Shown: in pieces, positions 1 through 9,580 of the stretch
Layout: every line of letters begins with the position of its first letter
Numbering within the stretch: position 1 is the first letter of the stretch
Origin: Sphingobium sp.
Lineage (GTDB): Bacteria; Pseudomonadota; Alphaproteobacteria; Sphingomonadales; Sphingomonadaceae
Reading direction: 5' to 3'
DNA: 64,000 nt
Assembly: GCA_017745115.1 (NCBI GenBank)
Contig: JAGIAA010000007.1
Coordinates: 95,011-159,010, forward strand
Notes under the pieces: generated by a model
Seen by the model: only the letters and a program-made list of their open reading frames with translations
What the model was told of the DNA's origin: nothing
The model's database searches: none
Made by a program: the position numbers and the translations under genes

Positions 1-1
1 A

Positions 2-907
2 GGCTTCATGGCCGGGCGCGACATCCCAAACATTCTTCACGCCCGACTTGGCGAAGGCCGGGTGGCGGCCTTCATAAACCTGTCGGAAAAACTCGAAATG
101 GTCGTGTTCGCCCTCTTCCATGATGGCGAGCAGGTCGCTGCGCCATTTCTCGACTTCGGCGGGCGCGAGCGGAAATCCCGGCCGTCCTGAGCATTCCGAC
201 AGCAGATCGAGGACATTCCGGTACAGGCTGCCAACGTGATTTGGCCGATCGAGACCGCCGATGTCCTTCAGTACGCGTCTGCTGAACTGCTCGTCCTCGG
301 GTGTGCGCTGAGCATTTGCAGCGAACATCGAGGCCGGCCCTTCGGTATAGGTATATTTCGCGATAGACCGGCGGCTGATGGGCTCCAGCATGAAAGGAAA
401 TGGATAGATATCCGGCTCATAGGGGAAATCCTGCCGGTCGAGATGAGGGCCGCTACCGAGCGCGACAAGCAGGCGATTGACGGCGCCCAAATGCTGCATT
501 TCCTGCACGGCCACGCCCAGCAGGTTCGCCGACGTCGGCGCCCCGACGCCCACGAGAGGCTGGTACCGCGCCTTGATCGAAAAGGCGCAGTAGAGATATT
601 GCAGCATGAGCCCATGTTCGATCTCGGCGGCCTCTCGCAGCATTCGGAGCAGTTCGAGATAGGGATCGGCAAAGTCGCGAATGATGATGCCGGTCCGGTT
701 TCTTGCCGACGCATTTGCCAGCTTGCCATGGGCGAGCGTCGCTGCCTGTGAGCTGCTGAGCGAAGCGAGCGCGACCGGCGCCGCCACGCCATGAGCCAAC
801 GCGACCTGCAGAAAAGAACGCCGCCCTTTATCGGGAATCGATTCAACAATGCGTGATGTGCTGCGCGAAGCATTGCCTCGCGGTTGACCCTGCTCATCTC
901 GTTTCAT
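2..907 (-). CDS. Exported ferritin-like domain protein (3' end beyond window)
   Basis: An open frame runs from ATG at 907 off the left edge, about 302 residues visible. Near residue 30 a twin-arginine-like segment (GRRSFLQ) precedes a hydrophobic alanine/leucine stretch, suggesting Tat-type export. The diagnostic part is EIEHGLMLQYLYCAFS, followed by AVQEMQHLGAVNRLL and later EEGEHDHFEFFRQVYEG. Together these are the carboxylate/histidine pattern of the ferritin-like family related to the VioB N-terminal region. Such proteins bind a di-iron-type centre; the substrate is unknown. It lies about 190 bp downstream of the G8-domain gene on the same strand and may be the last gene of that transcript. 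Partial because of the window edge. Confidence 0.75.
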   Translation of the reverse strand, partial: MKRDEQGQPRGNASRSTSRIVESIPDKGRRSFLQVALAHGVAAPVALASLSSSQAATLAHGKLANASARNRTGIIIRDFADPYLELLRMLREAAEIEHGLMLQYLYCAFSIKARYQPLVGVGAPTSANLLGVAVQEMQHLGAVNRLLVALGSGPHLDRQDFPYEPDIYPFPFMLEPISRRSIAKYTYTEGPASMFAANAQRTPEDEQFSRRVLKDIGGLDRPNHVGSLYRNVLDLLSECSGRPGFPLAPAEVEKWRSDLLAIMEEGEHDHFEFFRQVYEGRHPAFAKSGVKNVWDVAPGHEA

Positions 908-1098
908 TGTGACGATTTCTCCTTGGCGGCGCGGCGCCCTTTCTTGCGGCTTTGACGGACCGGGCGTGTTCGGAACAGCTTCGCGTGCGCGCCTTTGCGG
1001 TACGGAATGCCTGGAATGCCAGGTCCGGCACCAGATTGCCGGCTGTCTCCGGGCGCATTGCTGCAACCGGGGATTCGCCTTCCTTCAGTGGACTGAAC

Positions 1099-3765
1099 TC
1101 ACCTGCTGACTTCGAGGCTGGTCCTGGGTCCCAAAGCACCGGCGTTCGCGACCATTGGGCCGCTGGTGTCGGCAACCACGAGCTTGACCCACAGCGTATC
1201 CCCTTCCTTGAAGTAGGATGTGCTGCTCGCGTTGCGCAGCGCAGCCAGACTGCTTTGCGCTGTGCCAGCGGCGCTCGTTGCAAAACCGGGCAGCTCGAAA
1301 ATCACCCAGGACCCTTTGTCCATTTCCCGCAGGGCGAGGTTCACCGCCTTTCTGGCGGTGTCGACCTTGACCTCCGATCCGCTGAGGATCGAGGTCTCGC
1401 CGGTCAGCTCAACCTGCTTCCCGTTGCGGCTGATCATGATCGGATCGGCAGGCGGGCGAGGCCCAGCGGCCGCACGGGGCGCGCCGCCCGGAGCTCCAAG
1501 GGCTGCGCCGGGAGGCGCACCGGGTGCCGCTCCGGGCGCTGCCGCCAGGGCCGCGACTGGAAGTGCGCCGGGACCGCCCACACCGCCAACGCTCAGGCGG
1601 CCCAGGTCGCCCCGGCAAATGGCGGCGTTCCAGGACGCCTTCATTTCGCAGGCCTTCGGATCGGGCGTAATGCCGTTGTCGATGACGATGTAGGAGTTGG
1701 GGGTGCCGCCGATCGAGCCGTCCCTGTCATGAATGGCCGCGCCCATATAGCCCGAGCGGCTTCCGAAATCATTGGCCCATTTGCGGTCGACGGGCGGGAA
1801 ATAGACAGGCTTCGCCTTGTCGAACTTCAGCCCTTCCACGCCGTTCTCGGTGCTGATCCCGAAGCTGGTGTACATCAGATAGGAGATCGCGCTCGCCTTG
1901 CGCGTGGCATTGTCTTCGAAGTTGCGGAAGGTGACATTCTTCACGTCGTGGCGGAAATCATAATATTCGTAGCCACGGATGGGGAAGTCGGCGAGCGCCG
2001 GCTCCGGCAAGCTGCGACCGTACGCAATTTCCGCCGGAGTGCGGGGATTGCCGATATTGGCGCTCTCGCCCACGAACAGTGAGTCGACGACCTGTGACGT
2101 GAACGTGTTGGGGCCGCGACCGGCGGCGTGGGTATAGCCGATCGCATTGTCGGCCAGCTTCAGATTCTTGAAGGTGTGTAGCTCGCCGCGGCTCCAGATG
2201 GCGTTGTTCCGGTTCTTGTAGGCGGTGAAATTGTCGAACACCGCTTCCAGCTTCGCGCTCTTCGTGTCGGTCGGGTCGACATAGCCAATGTGGTAGTTGC
2301 TGCCGACGACACTGAAGCTGCCGTCCGCCTTGGGCCCGCGATCGAACATGAAGCCGTCGAAGTTCGAGTGAGAGGTGTTGCCGCTGAACTCTCCCAAATG
2401 GGTCTGGCGGGGGCGTGTATTGGGGCTCTTGCCTTCGTGCGCGCCAATGGCCTGTTCCGGAAAGGCGAACCAGAAGCCAATCTGCTCCGACCCTGCCGCC
2501 ACGTTATTCCGGTAAATGTTGTTCGGATTGGTGATCCAGAAGGTCGACGCGGTGTTGTCCGACGGGATCAGGACGTCCTTGGTCTTCTGACCGGACAGAC
2601 CAGACGTCGTGCCGCCCGGGCTGAGGTTGGTCGGCACGCAGGGCTTCCCGTCGGGATGGCACTTGGTCATGATTCCGAGATTGTGGACGAACTGGTTGCC
2701 GGTCTCGACAGCATCCTCGAGGAAGTAGCAGTGACCCACCGTGTTGAAGGTGACGTTATTTTCGATCTTGAGGTTGTTGGTTCCGTGCACGGTCACGCAG
2801 CGGCTGTAGGTGTTGTGGATCGCCGAATTGCGAACATACTGCCCCTGCCCCTCGCCCAAAATATGCCAGTGGATGGGATAGCGGGCGAGATGCATGTTCT
2901 GCCCCATGCGGGTCAGCTCGACGCTCGAGACGTACATCTTGGAGCCGGCCATCGCCATGATGTGGCCACCAAAGTAGCTCTTCTCAGCATCGTCTGACGC
3001 TTGAATCTTGATGTTGCGCGTCAGCAAGCCGACTTCGCCGCGCTCGTCGACGCCGAAGGTGATCTCACCGAAGTGCATGTACTGGAGCGGCTTGTCGAGC
3101 GTGAGGGTATTGCCGCTGACGGCCGTGATCGTGCGTTCTTCGGCCTGTTTCGAATCGAAATCGGTGGAGGCGAGGACGATCTGGTCGCCCTTGCGCCAGC
3201 CCGCGGCGTTCAGCACCGCAATCTGGATGCTGCCGGCCTTGGCGGTCTTGGCAAGCTTGGTCCAGCTATTGGCGCGGTCGCCGTGCAGGTTCAACGTCCC
3301 GCCCAGCAGCATGATGCCGCGGTCGCCCATGGTGCTGACATCTTCATTCGGCACTGTGTCGGTCAGCGTGATCGTCGCCTTGCGCGTATGCGGCTTGGCC
3401 TCGCTGCCGATAGCCAGTTCGCCGCCCCCCAGCAGGATCCACTCGCTCTTCAGCTCGAGATCGAGCGTGTCCGCAAAGCTGAGCTTGCCGTTGATGATGA
3501 GGCTGCGCAGTGCCGGTGGCGCCACATCGAGGAGGATGTTCTTGTCACGGGCAATGGTGACCGCATCGCCCGCCTTGGGCACCTTCCTGTCGGGCCAGGA
3601 GGCTGGATCGGACCATCGCGTCTGCTTGGCGGCCACGGCCGGGGCCGACGCGGGCATGGCCATATGGGCATGATCCTCCTGGGCCACGGCGGCAGACCCG
3701 GCGCCGAGCAAAAAGGTTCCGGAAAGAAGTGCACCGACAAGGAACAAGCTGGATTGCTTGCGCAT
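1099..3765 (-). CDS. Secreted G8-domain / beta-helix protein
   Basis: About 888 residues. A signal peptide (MRKQSSLFLVGALLSG..., ending near AVAQ) is followed by a His/Met-rich stretch and then a G8 domain at roughly residues 50-165 (WSDPASWPDRKVPKAGD, LLDVAPPALRSLIINGKL). G8 domains occur in CEMIP/TMEM2-type proteins and some bacterial secreted proteins. The middle contains repeated N/H/G-rich strands like a right-handed parallel beta-helix (IHNTYSRCVTVHGTNNLKIEN). A long Ala-Gly-Pro linker precedes the C-terminal domain. Two ATGs are possible: at 3774 the GAGGAG abuts the codon, whereas at 3765 spacing is about 9 nt, so 3765 is preferred. It starts about 50 bp after the TonB receptor, so co-transcription is likely. 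A role in polysaccharide binding or cleavage is inference. Confidence 0.8.
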   Translation of the reverse strand: MRKQSSLFLVGALLSGTFLLGAGSAAVAQEDHAHMAMPASAPAVAAKQTRWSDPASWPDRKVPKAGDAVTIARDKNILLDVAPPALRSLIINGKLSFADTLDLELKSEWILLGGGELAIGSEAKPHTRKATITLTDTVPNEDVSTMGDRGIMLLGGTLNLHGDRANSWTKLAKTAKAGSIQIAVLNAAGWRKGDQIVLASTDFDSKQAEERTITAVSGNTLTLDKPLQYMHFGEITFGVDERGEVGLLTRNIKIQASDDAEKSYFGGHIMAMAGSKMYVSSVELTRMGQNMHLARYPIHWHILGEGQGQYVRNSAIHNTYSRCVTVHGTNNLKIENNVTFNTVGHCYFLEDAVETGNQFVHNLGIMTKCHPDGKPCVPTNLSPGGTTSGLSGQKTKDVLIPSDNTASTFWITNPNNIYRNNVAAGSEQIGFWFAFPEQAIGAHEGKSPNTRPRQTHLGEFSGNTSHSNFDGFMFDRGPKADGSFSVVGSNYHIGYVDPTDTKSAKLEAVFDNFTAYKNRNNAIWSRGELHTFKNLKLADNAIGYTHAAGRGPNTFTSQVVDSLFVGESANIGNPRTPAEIAYGRSLPEPALADFPIRGYEYYDFRHDVKNVTFRNFEDNATRKASAISYLMYTSFGISTENGVEGLKFDKAKPVYFPPVDRKWANDFGSRSGYMGAAIHDRDGSIGGTPNSYIVIDNGITPDPKACEMKASWNAAICRGDLGRLSVGGVGGPGALPVAALAAAPGAAPGAPPGAALGAPGGAPRAAAGPRPPADPIMISRNGKQVELTGETSILSGSEVKVDTARKAVNLALREMDKGSWVIFELPGFATSAAGTAQSSLAALRNASSTSYFKEGDTLWVKLVVADTSGPMVANAGALGPRTSLEVSR

Positions 3766-3818
3766 GATATTCATCTCCTCGGCCGGGACTTCGTCCCGGC
3801 GCTATGTTTGACTCTGGT

Positions 3819-6800
3819 TCAGAACTTGACGCTCGCACCGAACGAGAAGCGGCGTCCCTGCACGTCGTGGAACAAGCTGTAGTTGCCGCCTGGGAGCTCC
3901 CCGAGCGAACGATCGATCTTGGTGTCGATGCCGGTAATGGGCGGCTTGATATCGAACACATTGTCGATCCCGAACCGCAGGCGCACCGCCTTGTTCAGCT
4001 GGTAGCTCGAGTTGAAGTGGAACAGGTTGTAGGCCGGAAGGCCGCCATTGTCTGACCCCGCTTTTGCCAGGCCGTTGAGGAAAAGCGCCTCATCGCCGTC
4101 TTCGGTCTTGGGAATATGCTGCCACTGAAGCGAAACGTTGGCCGGACCCCAGCTGTAGCCCAGGACGCCGAACAGGCGATACCGGAAGGACGAACCCGTG
4201 CTAACGCCCAGGGCGCCGGTCCCGGTCGTCCCGGCATAATCGATCAACGGCTGGCCGTCGAAGGCCCGGATCTTGGAGTGCAGGGTGTAGCTGCCGTTCA
4301 GGTTCACGTTCACGCGGCCCGGGCCAGCGGGGAAGCTCCAGTTCAGGTTGGCGTCGATACCCGAAATCTTGATCTGGCCTTCGTTGCCGTAGGTGCTGAT
4401 GACGTCGTTCACCCTGAAACCGCCGGTTTCGCCGCCGACGCCGTCGCTCCGGAAACGGAATACGCTCGCACAGGTTGAATCGGGATTGTTGATTGCGGCC
4501 TGCGCTCGCGCCCGGATCTGCGGGGTATTCAGGCCGGCAGCGCTGGTCGCACCCGCCGCGACCCCTTCGACCGCCGGATTGTAGTTCGGGCTGATACAAC
4601 GCAGCAGCTGCGCACCGCCACCGATGACCGAAATCGGATCGTTGATCGTGATGTTATAGTAATCGACCGTCAGGTTGACGCGCGAGAGCAGCCCGCTGTT
4701 GAACGGGGAGCGGATCACGACGCCCAAGGTCCAGGTGTCCGCCTTTTCCGACCTCAGCTTGGTGGCGGTCGGGTTGTAATCGCGGATGTAAACCGCGTTT
4801 CCGACGCGCGGAGAGTTGGAGAAGATGGTGCCGGTGCCCTGCCGCGTTTGCGCATCGGCGGGGTTGTAGAAGCTGTTGGCGTTCGGTGTTCCGTCCGGGT
4901 TGGTGATCGGCGCGTATACGCCGTTATTGTCGCGGGCCATCAGCTCAAGGCAGACCGCCTGAACATCCAGCGCGTTCTTCGTGTTGACGGTCGGGTTCGC
5001 CGAGAAGGTATTGTTGTTGCGCGTCGAGCAGCCGTCGCCGATCGCGTCGATCGAGATACCGACCTGCCGCTCGAGCAACTGTTCGGCGATATTGGGCGTG
5101 CGCTCGGCGCGGTTGTAGCCGCCCCGGAAACGCAGCCACGGCGTGACCTCCCAGTCGGCGAGGATCTTATAGGTATAGCTGGTGCCGCCCGGGGTGTATT
5201 TGGATACGCGACCGCCCACTTCGAGGTTCAAGCTCTTCACGAACGGCAGGTCGGCCACGACCGGGATCAGCAGCTCGCCGTAGACTTCCCGGGCGTCGAT
5301 CCCCGTGTTCTCCATGATGGTGTTGAAGGGGCCTCCGATGATATTGTCCTGGAATTCCCGTCCAGCAGAGGCGCCCGCCGCCGGAAGGAATGAATAGCGC
5401 AGCTCACGATAGCTCGCGCCTGCAGCGAAGCGGAGCGTGTCCTTGGCCCAGGGGATCTCGAACAATCCGCCCTGCACGTTGGCCTCGACGATGGTTTGCC
5501 GCGAGGTGCCGATGCTAGTGTTGTCTTCGGCGATCGCCTGGCGGCAGTCCTGGGAGATACCCGCATAACCTCCGAAGAAATTCAGCCCGCTGGTGCAGGT
5601 TCCGGTCGTGGCACCGGAGCCACCACCATATGCGTTGCCGGTGCCGCTAAACTTCTGGCCGAAGTTCGGCGCCGTGATGACGGCCCGGAGACGGTTCAGC
5701 GAGTAATAGCCCGTCTGCCGGCTGATGGTCCGGGCAATGCCGTGATTGACGAATGCTTCCCAGGTCCAGTCGGTACCGGGCACGGAGCCCTGCAAGCCGG
5801 CGATCAGCGTGTAGGTCGTCACGTCCTGATAGCTCTGACGCGGATTGGGAAGCGGACCGGCCAGCTGGACGCGGGCGTTCGGGGTCGCGCGGGCATTGAG
5901 CAGTTGCTGGATGCTGGCAGGCACCACTGCCTGGAACACCTCGGTGTTGGTGCAGCCGGTCGGATTGTAGCCCGGACCGCCCGCCGTAGCGCAGGGCAAG
6001 ATGCCCTTGTAGATGTTGTTGAAGGCCGGATTTGGCGCGAAGCTCGTCACGATCTGCCCGTTCACAACGCTCTGCGTGGAAATCACGGCGGACGGCACAT
6101 TGGGGTTCTGGTAGACTGCGCTCGTCGGCGTGGCGCCCGGAACTGCGCCGGTATACTTGCCGGTGCCCCACGGGATGAACAGGTCGCTTGCCGTGCTCGC
6201 CTCGAGCTGGGTGTAGGTCGTGCTGTTGCTGAACAGGCCCTGCGCGAAAACGCCGATCCAGTCGTTGATCTCGAAATTGCCCCGCGCGAGGAAGTTGTAG
6301 CGGTCCGTCGGAACGGTCTGCACGGTATTGGTAGTGACTGCGGCCAGCACGCCTGACGAAAGAGTCTTGAAATAATAGCCGTTCAGGTCGTCGAGTTCAG
6401 GCCATGGCTTCAGGAAAGCGCCCGCGCCGCGCGACGCGAAATTGTTGAGGCCGCTGAACAGCGAGCCGTCCTTGTTGACGTATACGGCTGTAATATTGTT
6501 GGGCACGCCGGGCGAGGCGCCTGCGAAGTAGTTGGTTATGACGCATCCAGCCACGGTCGCTTCGCAGGCCGCAGCCGGGTTCGCGAGGACCGCGCCGGTC
6601 GTCGGGTTGATGCGGTTCGCCGGGAAAGTCAGGCCCGAGACGCCGGGGCGGCCCACGCCCAGTGCTGCAGCGGCGCCGACGGTGGTATCCGGATTGGCCC
6701 ACAGCCGCCTGTAGTTCGGGTTATCCCTCTGGAACAACTCGGCGCGGGAGTTGAGCGACATCGCCAGGCTGACATTGCCTCGGCCGTCCGCAAAGTCGCT

Positions 6801-7541
6801 GCCGATGATTCCGGAAAGCTGGTACTCGGAGCCGTTCCAGTCATCGCTGATACCGAATTGTCCGTCGAGATCGATCCCCCTGAAGTTCTTCTTCAGGATG
6901 AAGTTGGTGACGCCGGCAATGGCATCGGCGCCATAGGTGGCGGAGGCGCCGCCCGAGATGATTTCGACGCGCTCAAGAGCAGCGGAAGGGATCGTGGAAA
7001 CGTCGACGGTGCCGTTGGCATTGCCCGGCGTGCCGCGACGGCCGTCGATCAGCACCAGAGTACGGTTGGCGCCGACACCGCGCAGCGAGACCGTGGAGGC
7101 GCCTGGCGTGCTGGTGGCGCTGGGCTGGATGCTGGTGCCGGCCGCGACCGGGCCACCGGTTCCGCTGACGCCGTTGAGAGTGGTCGACGACTGGGCAACG
7201 ACGAACTGAGGCAGCTTGTTGAGCTGCTCTTCGATCGCCGCGGTCGACGACTCTTTGATGAAGGTATCGTCAATCGTTATTGTCGGGCTGTTGGCGGTGT
7301 AATCCTTGCGCGCGATGCGCGAGCCGGTGACGACGATCGCCGCGGCCTGGGTCTCTCCGGCCGACGCAGCGTCCGATTGGGCGGCAGCGGCAGCGCACGC
7401 TGGATCGAGCGGATTCGCCTTGCAATCGGGCGCGGGTTGGGACTGTCCCTGAGCAGCCGCCGGGACGGCCATCGCGATCATGCTGGAGGCGCTCGCGAGC
7501 AACAAAGCCCTGTAGACGCCGATTTCGTTGAAATTTACCAT
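3819..7541 (-). CDS. Large TonB-dependent outer-membrane receptor
   Basis: 1240 residues, long for the family. Signal peptide at residues 1-30 (cleavage near PAAA-QG), a TonB-box-like IVVTGSRIARKD at 69-80, then a plug domain (IEEQLNKLPQFV, SLRGVGANRTLVLIDGRR, VEIISGGASATYGADAIAGV) and a beta-barrel ending in aromatic phenylalanine (FSFGASVKF). It imports an unknown large ligand across the outer membrane with TonB/ExbBD energy. The start at 7541 has AAGGGGGG about 5 nt upstream. The G8-domain gene follows within 50 bp, and a two-component system is divergent upstream, so uptake of a G8-processed substrate under control of that system is a reasonable inference. Confidence 0.93.
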   Translation of the reverse strand: MVNFNEIGVYRALLLASASSMIAMAVPAAAQGQSQPAPDCKANPLDPACAAAAAQSDAASAGETQAAAIVVTGSRIARKDYTANSPTITIDDTFIKESSTAAIEEQLNKLPQFVVAQSSTTLNGVSGTGGPVAAGTSIQPSATSTPGASTVSLRGVGANRTLVLIDGRRGTPGNANGTVDVSTIPSAALERVEIISGGASATYGADAIAGVTNFILKKNFRGIDLDGQFGISDDWNGSEYQLSGIIGSDFADGRGNVSLAMSLNSRAELFQRDNPNYRRLWANPDTTVGAAAALGVGRPGVSGLTFPANRINPTTGAVLANPAAACEATVAGCVITNYFAGASPGVPNNITAVYVNKDGSLFSGLNNFASRGAGAFLKPWPELDDLNGYYFKTLSSGVLAAVTTNTVQTVPTDRYNFLARGNFEINDWIGVFAQGLFSNSTTYTQLEASTASDLFIPWGTGKYTGAVPGATPTSAVYQNPNVPSAVISTQSVVNGQIVTSFAPNPAFNNIYKGILPCATAGGPGYNPTGCTNTEVFQAVVPASIQQLLNARATPNARVQLAGPLPNPRQSYQDVTTYTLIAGLQGSVPGTDWTWEAFVNHGIARTISRQTGYYSLNRLRAVITAPNFGQKFSGTGNAYGGGSGATTGTCTSGLNFFGGYAGISQDCRQAIAEDNTSIGTSRQTIVEANVQGGLFEIPWAKDTLRFAAGASYRELRYSFLPAAGASAGREFQDNIIGGPFNTIMENTGIDAREVYGELLIPVVADLPFVKSLNLEVGGRVSKYTPGGTSYTYKILADWEVTPWLRFRGGYNRAERTPNIAEQLLERQVGISIDAIGDGCSTRNNNTFSANPTVNTKNALDVQAVCLELMARDNNGVYAPITNPDGTPNANSFYNPADAQTRQGTGTIFSNSPRVGNAVYIRDYNPTATKLRSEKADTWTLGVVIRSPFNSGLLSRVNLTVDYYNITINDPISVIGGGAQLLRCISPNYNPAVEGVAAGATSAAGLNTPQIRARAQAAINNPDSTCASVFRFRSDGVGGETGGFRVNDVISTYGNEGQIKISGIDANLNWSFPAGPGRVNVNLNGSYTLHSKIRAFDGQPLIDYAGTTGTGALGVSTGSSFRYRLFGVLGYSWGPANVSLQWQHIPKTEDGDEALFLNGLAKAGSDNGGLPAYNLFHFNSSYQLNKAVRLRFGIDNVFDIKPPITGIDTKIDRSLGELPGGNYSLFHDVQGRRFSFGASVKF

Positions 7542-7990
7542 TAGAGCCCCCCTTCAAAAATTCGCGGACGGCGGACCGTCGGCGCCATCGATCGTTCGCC
7601 GCCGCGATGCAGCGCCACGCGGACCGCAAGCGGTGTTGCGCGTGCTGAAAAAAGCGGTGGCGAGTGATGAAGAAGCTTGATGGGCGGGGAGAAACGGCGT
7701 GTCCCAACAGGGACGCCTCCCCTGGCGCTGGTCGCGCGGATTCCCATTCGTCACCCTCCCCAACTGGGCCCGCCTCGACAGGGCGAGCTTACACCCGGGA
7801 TTTTCTCCCGTGATAGTGAGAGGCGAAACTATTCAGGGCCGGTGAAAAGGAGATGGCTGCAACATGAACCTCGGTTTGCGGCCAGATTAAAATTGGATGA
7901 CAGCCGGAGAGACGGTTGGAAGCTGCGGGCAGCGCGCTTACTGTCCATCAAGATCGGAGACGTCAGAGGCGGCCGACATATGGGAGGATT
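7542..7990. other. Divergent intergenic region, receptor / sensor kinase
   Basis: About 450 bp between two divergent start codons, without a convincing gene. It holds the GGGGGG-rich ribosome binding site of the receptor (just right of 7541) and GGGAGG before the kinase ATG at 7991. Two small inverted repeats are visible: GGCGTGTCCC...GGGACGCC near 7696-7717, and CGGGA-TTTTC-TCCCG near 7796-7811. I cannot call either promoter with confidence. Confidence 0.5.
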
Positions 7991-9580
7991 ATGCAGCCAA
8001 TCGATCGCATCGGGTCTCACAGCCTGCGGCACAAGCTCGAAGCTGCATCCTGGGCAGGGCTCATCGCGACTGCCGTACTTGCAGGGCTGCTCCTCTTCAT
8101 AGCGTCGACGGCCAGCAAGGTTCTCAATGCGGCTCGGGTCTCGCATGAGCGCGTGCAGCTGTTCACTCAGCTGGACAGGGCGATCTATGACCTTCAGGTC
8201 CAGAGATATCAACAGCTCCGCCATGCGGGTCCGCGTGCCGATCAGGCCGTTGCGATCGGGTCCGCGAAGGTGCATGCTCTTTTGCGCGAGGCTGCGGAAT
8301 TGCCCGTCTCGACTGCTCATGACCGCGCCGTGGCACTCGAAATCGAAAAGAAGGGCCGTGAGGCTGAAGATTATCTGCTGCGGCTGCCGCAGCTGCTGCG
8401 CCAGGTGGATGCGACGATCGAGGAAGCAGGCTCCGGCGCCGGCATGCGCGAACTGCGGCGTGTTTCGGCCCCCTTGTCCGCCCTGACCTCGGCCCTGCAA
8501 AGGGAAATCCGCGCAGGCGGAACGGATGCGGCCGCGCGCACGGCCGACGCCCACAAGCTGATCACATTGGCAGTCGGCGCGTCCGTCGTCGGCTTCCTTC
8601 TGGCCGTCGGTCTGTCCTCCACGATCCATATCCTGCTGCGCAAGCGGCTGCGTCCCGGCCTCGTTGGCCTGGAGCGCGGCGCCCAGTCATTCGCCCAGGG
8701 AAAGCTGGACTACCGGATCGAGCTTCCGGGCTCGGACGAGCTGGCGCGGCTCGCCACCGCCTTCAACCTGATGGCGCAGGCGCTTGCCGAAAAGCAGAAG
8801 ACCCTTCGGGAAGCGCAAATCGAGCTTGAGCAAAAGGTGGCAGATCGAACGCGGCAACTGCGGCTGGCGAATGCGAAGCTGTCCATGGCGGATGAGCGGC
8901 GCCGTGCCTTCCTTGCCGATGTCAGCCACGAGCTTCGCACGCCTCTGACGATCATCCGGGGCGAAACGGAAGTGGCCCTCCGAACCGCCGAAAATGCCAA
9001 TTTCGACGCCAGTGACGTATTTGGGCGCATCCTCCAGCAAACGCGCGATCTGACCAGGATGGTCGATGATCTGTTCGTCATCGCGCTTGCAGAATCGGGC
9101 GCCTTACCGCTCGAACGCGAGAAGCTCGACCTCGTTGATGTCGCCAGCCGAGTGGCGAACGATTTCGGCACCCTCGCCAACGAGGCCGGTGGAGCCGTTT
9201 CCATTCTGCCGGGACCGAGATGCCATGCCTCAGGGGATCCGGAGCGCGTCCGCCGAGCGTTGGCAGCCCTCATCGAGAATGCCATGCGACATTGCCAGCC
9301 CGCCGTGAAGGTCGAGATCGAAGTGGATATGATCGATGGGCACCCGAGCATCGTGGTGACCGACGATGGTCCCGGTATCGATCCCTCTGTTGCGCCCGGG
9401 CTTTTCGAGCGGTTCAAGCGAGGCGACACGCGGGGCGAAGGGTCCGGCCTTGGCCTCAGTCTGGTCGGTGCCCTGATGGAGGCGCACGGCGGCCGCGCAT
9501 ATCTGGCTGCCGCGCCAAGAGGTGGAACCCGCGCGGTTTTGGAATTCCCTGACAGCACTCATTCGGAGACCGCGTCATGA
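7991..9580 (+). CDS. Membrane sensor histidine kinase
   Basis: 529 residues from ATG 7991, chosen because GGGAGG lies 4 nt upstream; an in-frame upstream extension to 7916 lacks such a site. Two membrane segments (about 22-40 and 192-213) flank a roughly 150-residue alpha-helical periplasmic sensor. They are followed by HAMP, a short coiled coil, the HisKA dimerisation motif DVSHELRTPLTIIRGE with the phospho-acceptor at H313, and an HATPase domain (N box ALIENAMRHC, G1 VTDDGPGID, G2 GSGLGLSLV). It phosphorylates the response regulator whose ATG overlaps its stop codon (ATGA). Its signal is unknown; the divergent TonB receptor is a candidate target. Confidence 0.93.
   Translation: MQPIDRIGSHSLRHKLEAASWAGLIATAVLAGLLLFIASTASKVLNAARVSHERVQLFTQLDRAIYDLQVQRYQQLRHAGPRADQAVAIGSAKVHALLREAAELPVSTAHDRAVALEIEKKGREAEDYLLRLPQLLRQVDATIEEAGSGAGMRELRRVSAPLSALTSALQREIRAGGTDAAARTADAHKLITLAVGASVVGFLLAVGLSSTIHILLRKRLRPGLVGLERGAQSFAQGKLDYRIELPGSDELARLATAFNLMAQALAEKQKTLREAQIELEQKVADRTRQLRLANAKLSMADERRRAFLADVSHELRTPLTIIRGETEVALRTAENANFDASDVFGRILQQTRDLTRMVDDLFVIALAESGALPLEREKLDLVDVASRVANDFGTLANEAGGAVSILPGPRCHASGDPERVRRALAALIENAMRHCQPAVKVEIEVDMIDGHPSIVVTDDGPGIDPSVAPGLFERFKRGDTRGEGSGLGLSLVGALMEAHGGRAYLAAAPRGGTRAVLEFPDSTHSETAS

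Noticed and set aside
268..897. A 209-codon frame overlapping the ferritin-like gene on the same strand
   Set aside because: Arg/Ser-rich translation without family similarity; the frame shifted by one base gives a clear ferritin-like protein.
908..1098. Cobalamin-riboswitch-like fragment upstream of the ferritin-like gene
   Set aside because: CCACTG, GGAAGGCG and GGAGACAGCC appear in the right order, but the 5' half of the riboswitch (including GCAACTG) is absent. Chance similarity is likely.
1440..1570. Possible tandem repeat in the GCGCCGGG-rich region
   Set aside because: It encodes the Ala-Gly-Pro linker of the G8-domain protein; low complexity only, not a minisatellite.
952..2082. A 376-codon plus-strand frame antisense to the G8-domain gene
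   Set aside because: Arg/Gly-rich, no domain or ribosome-binding site.
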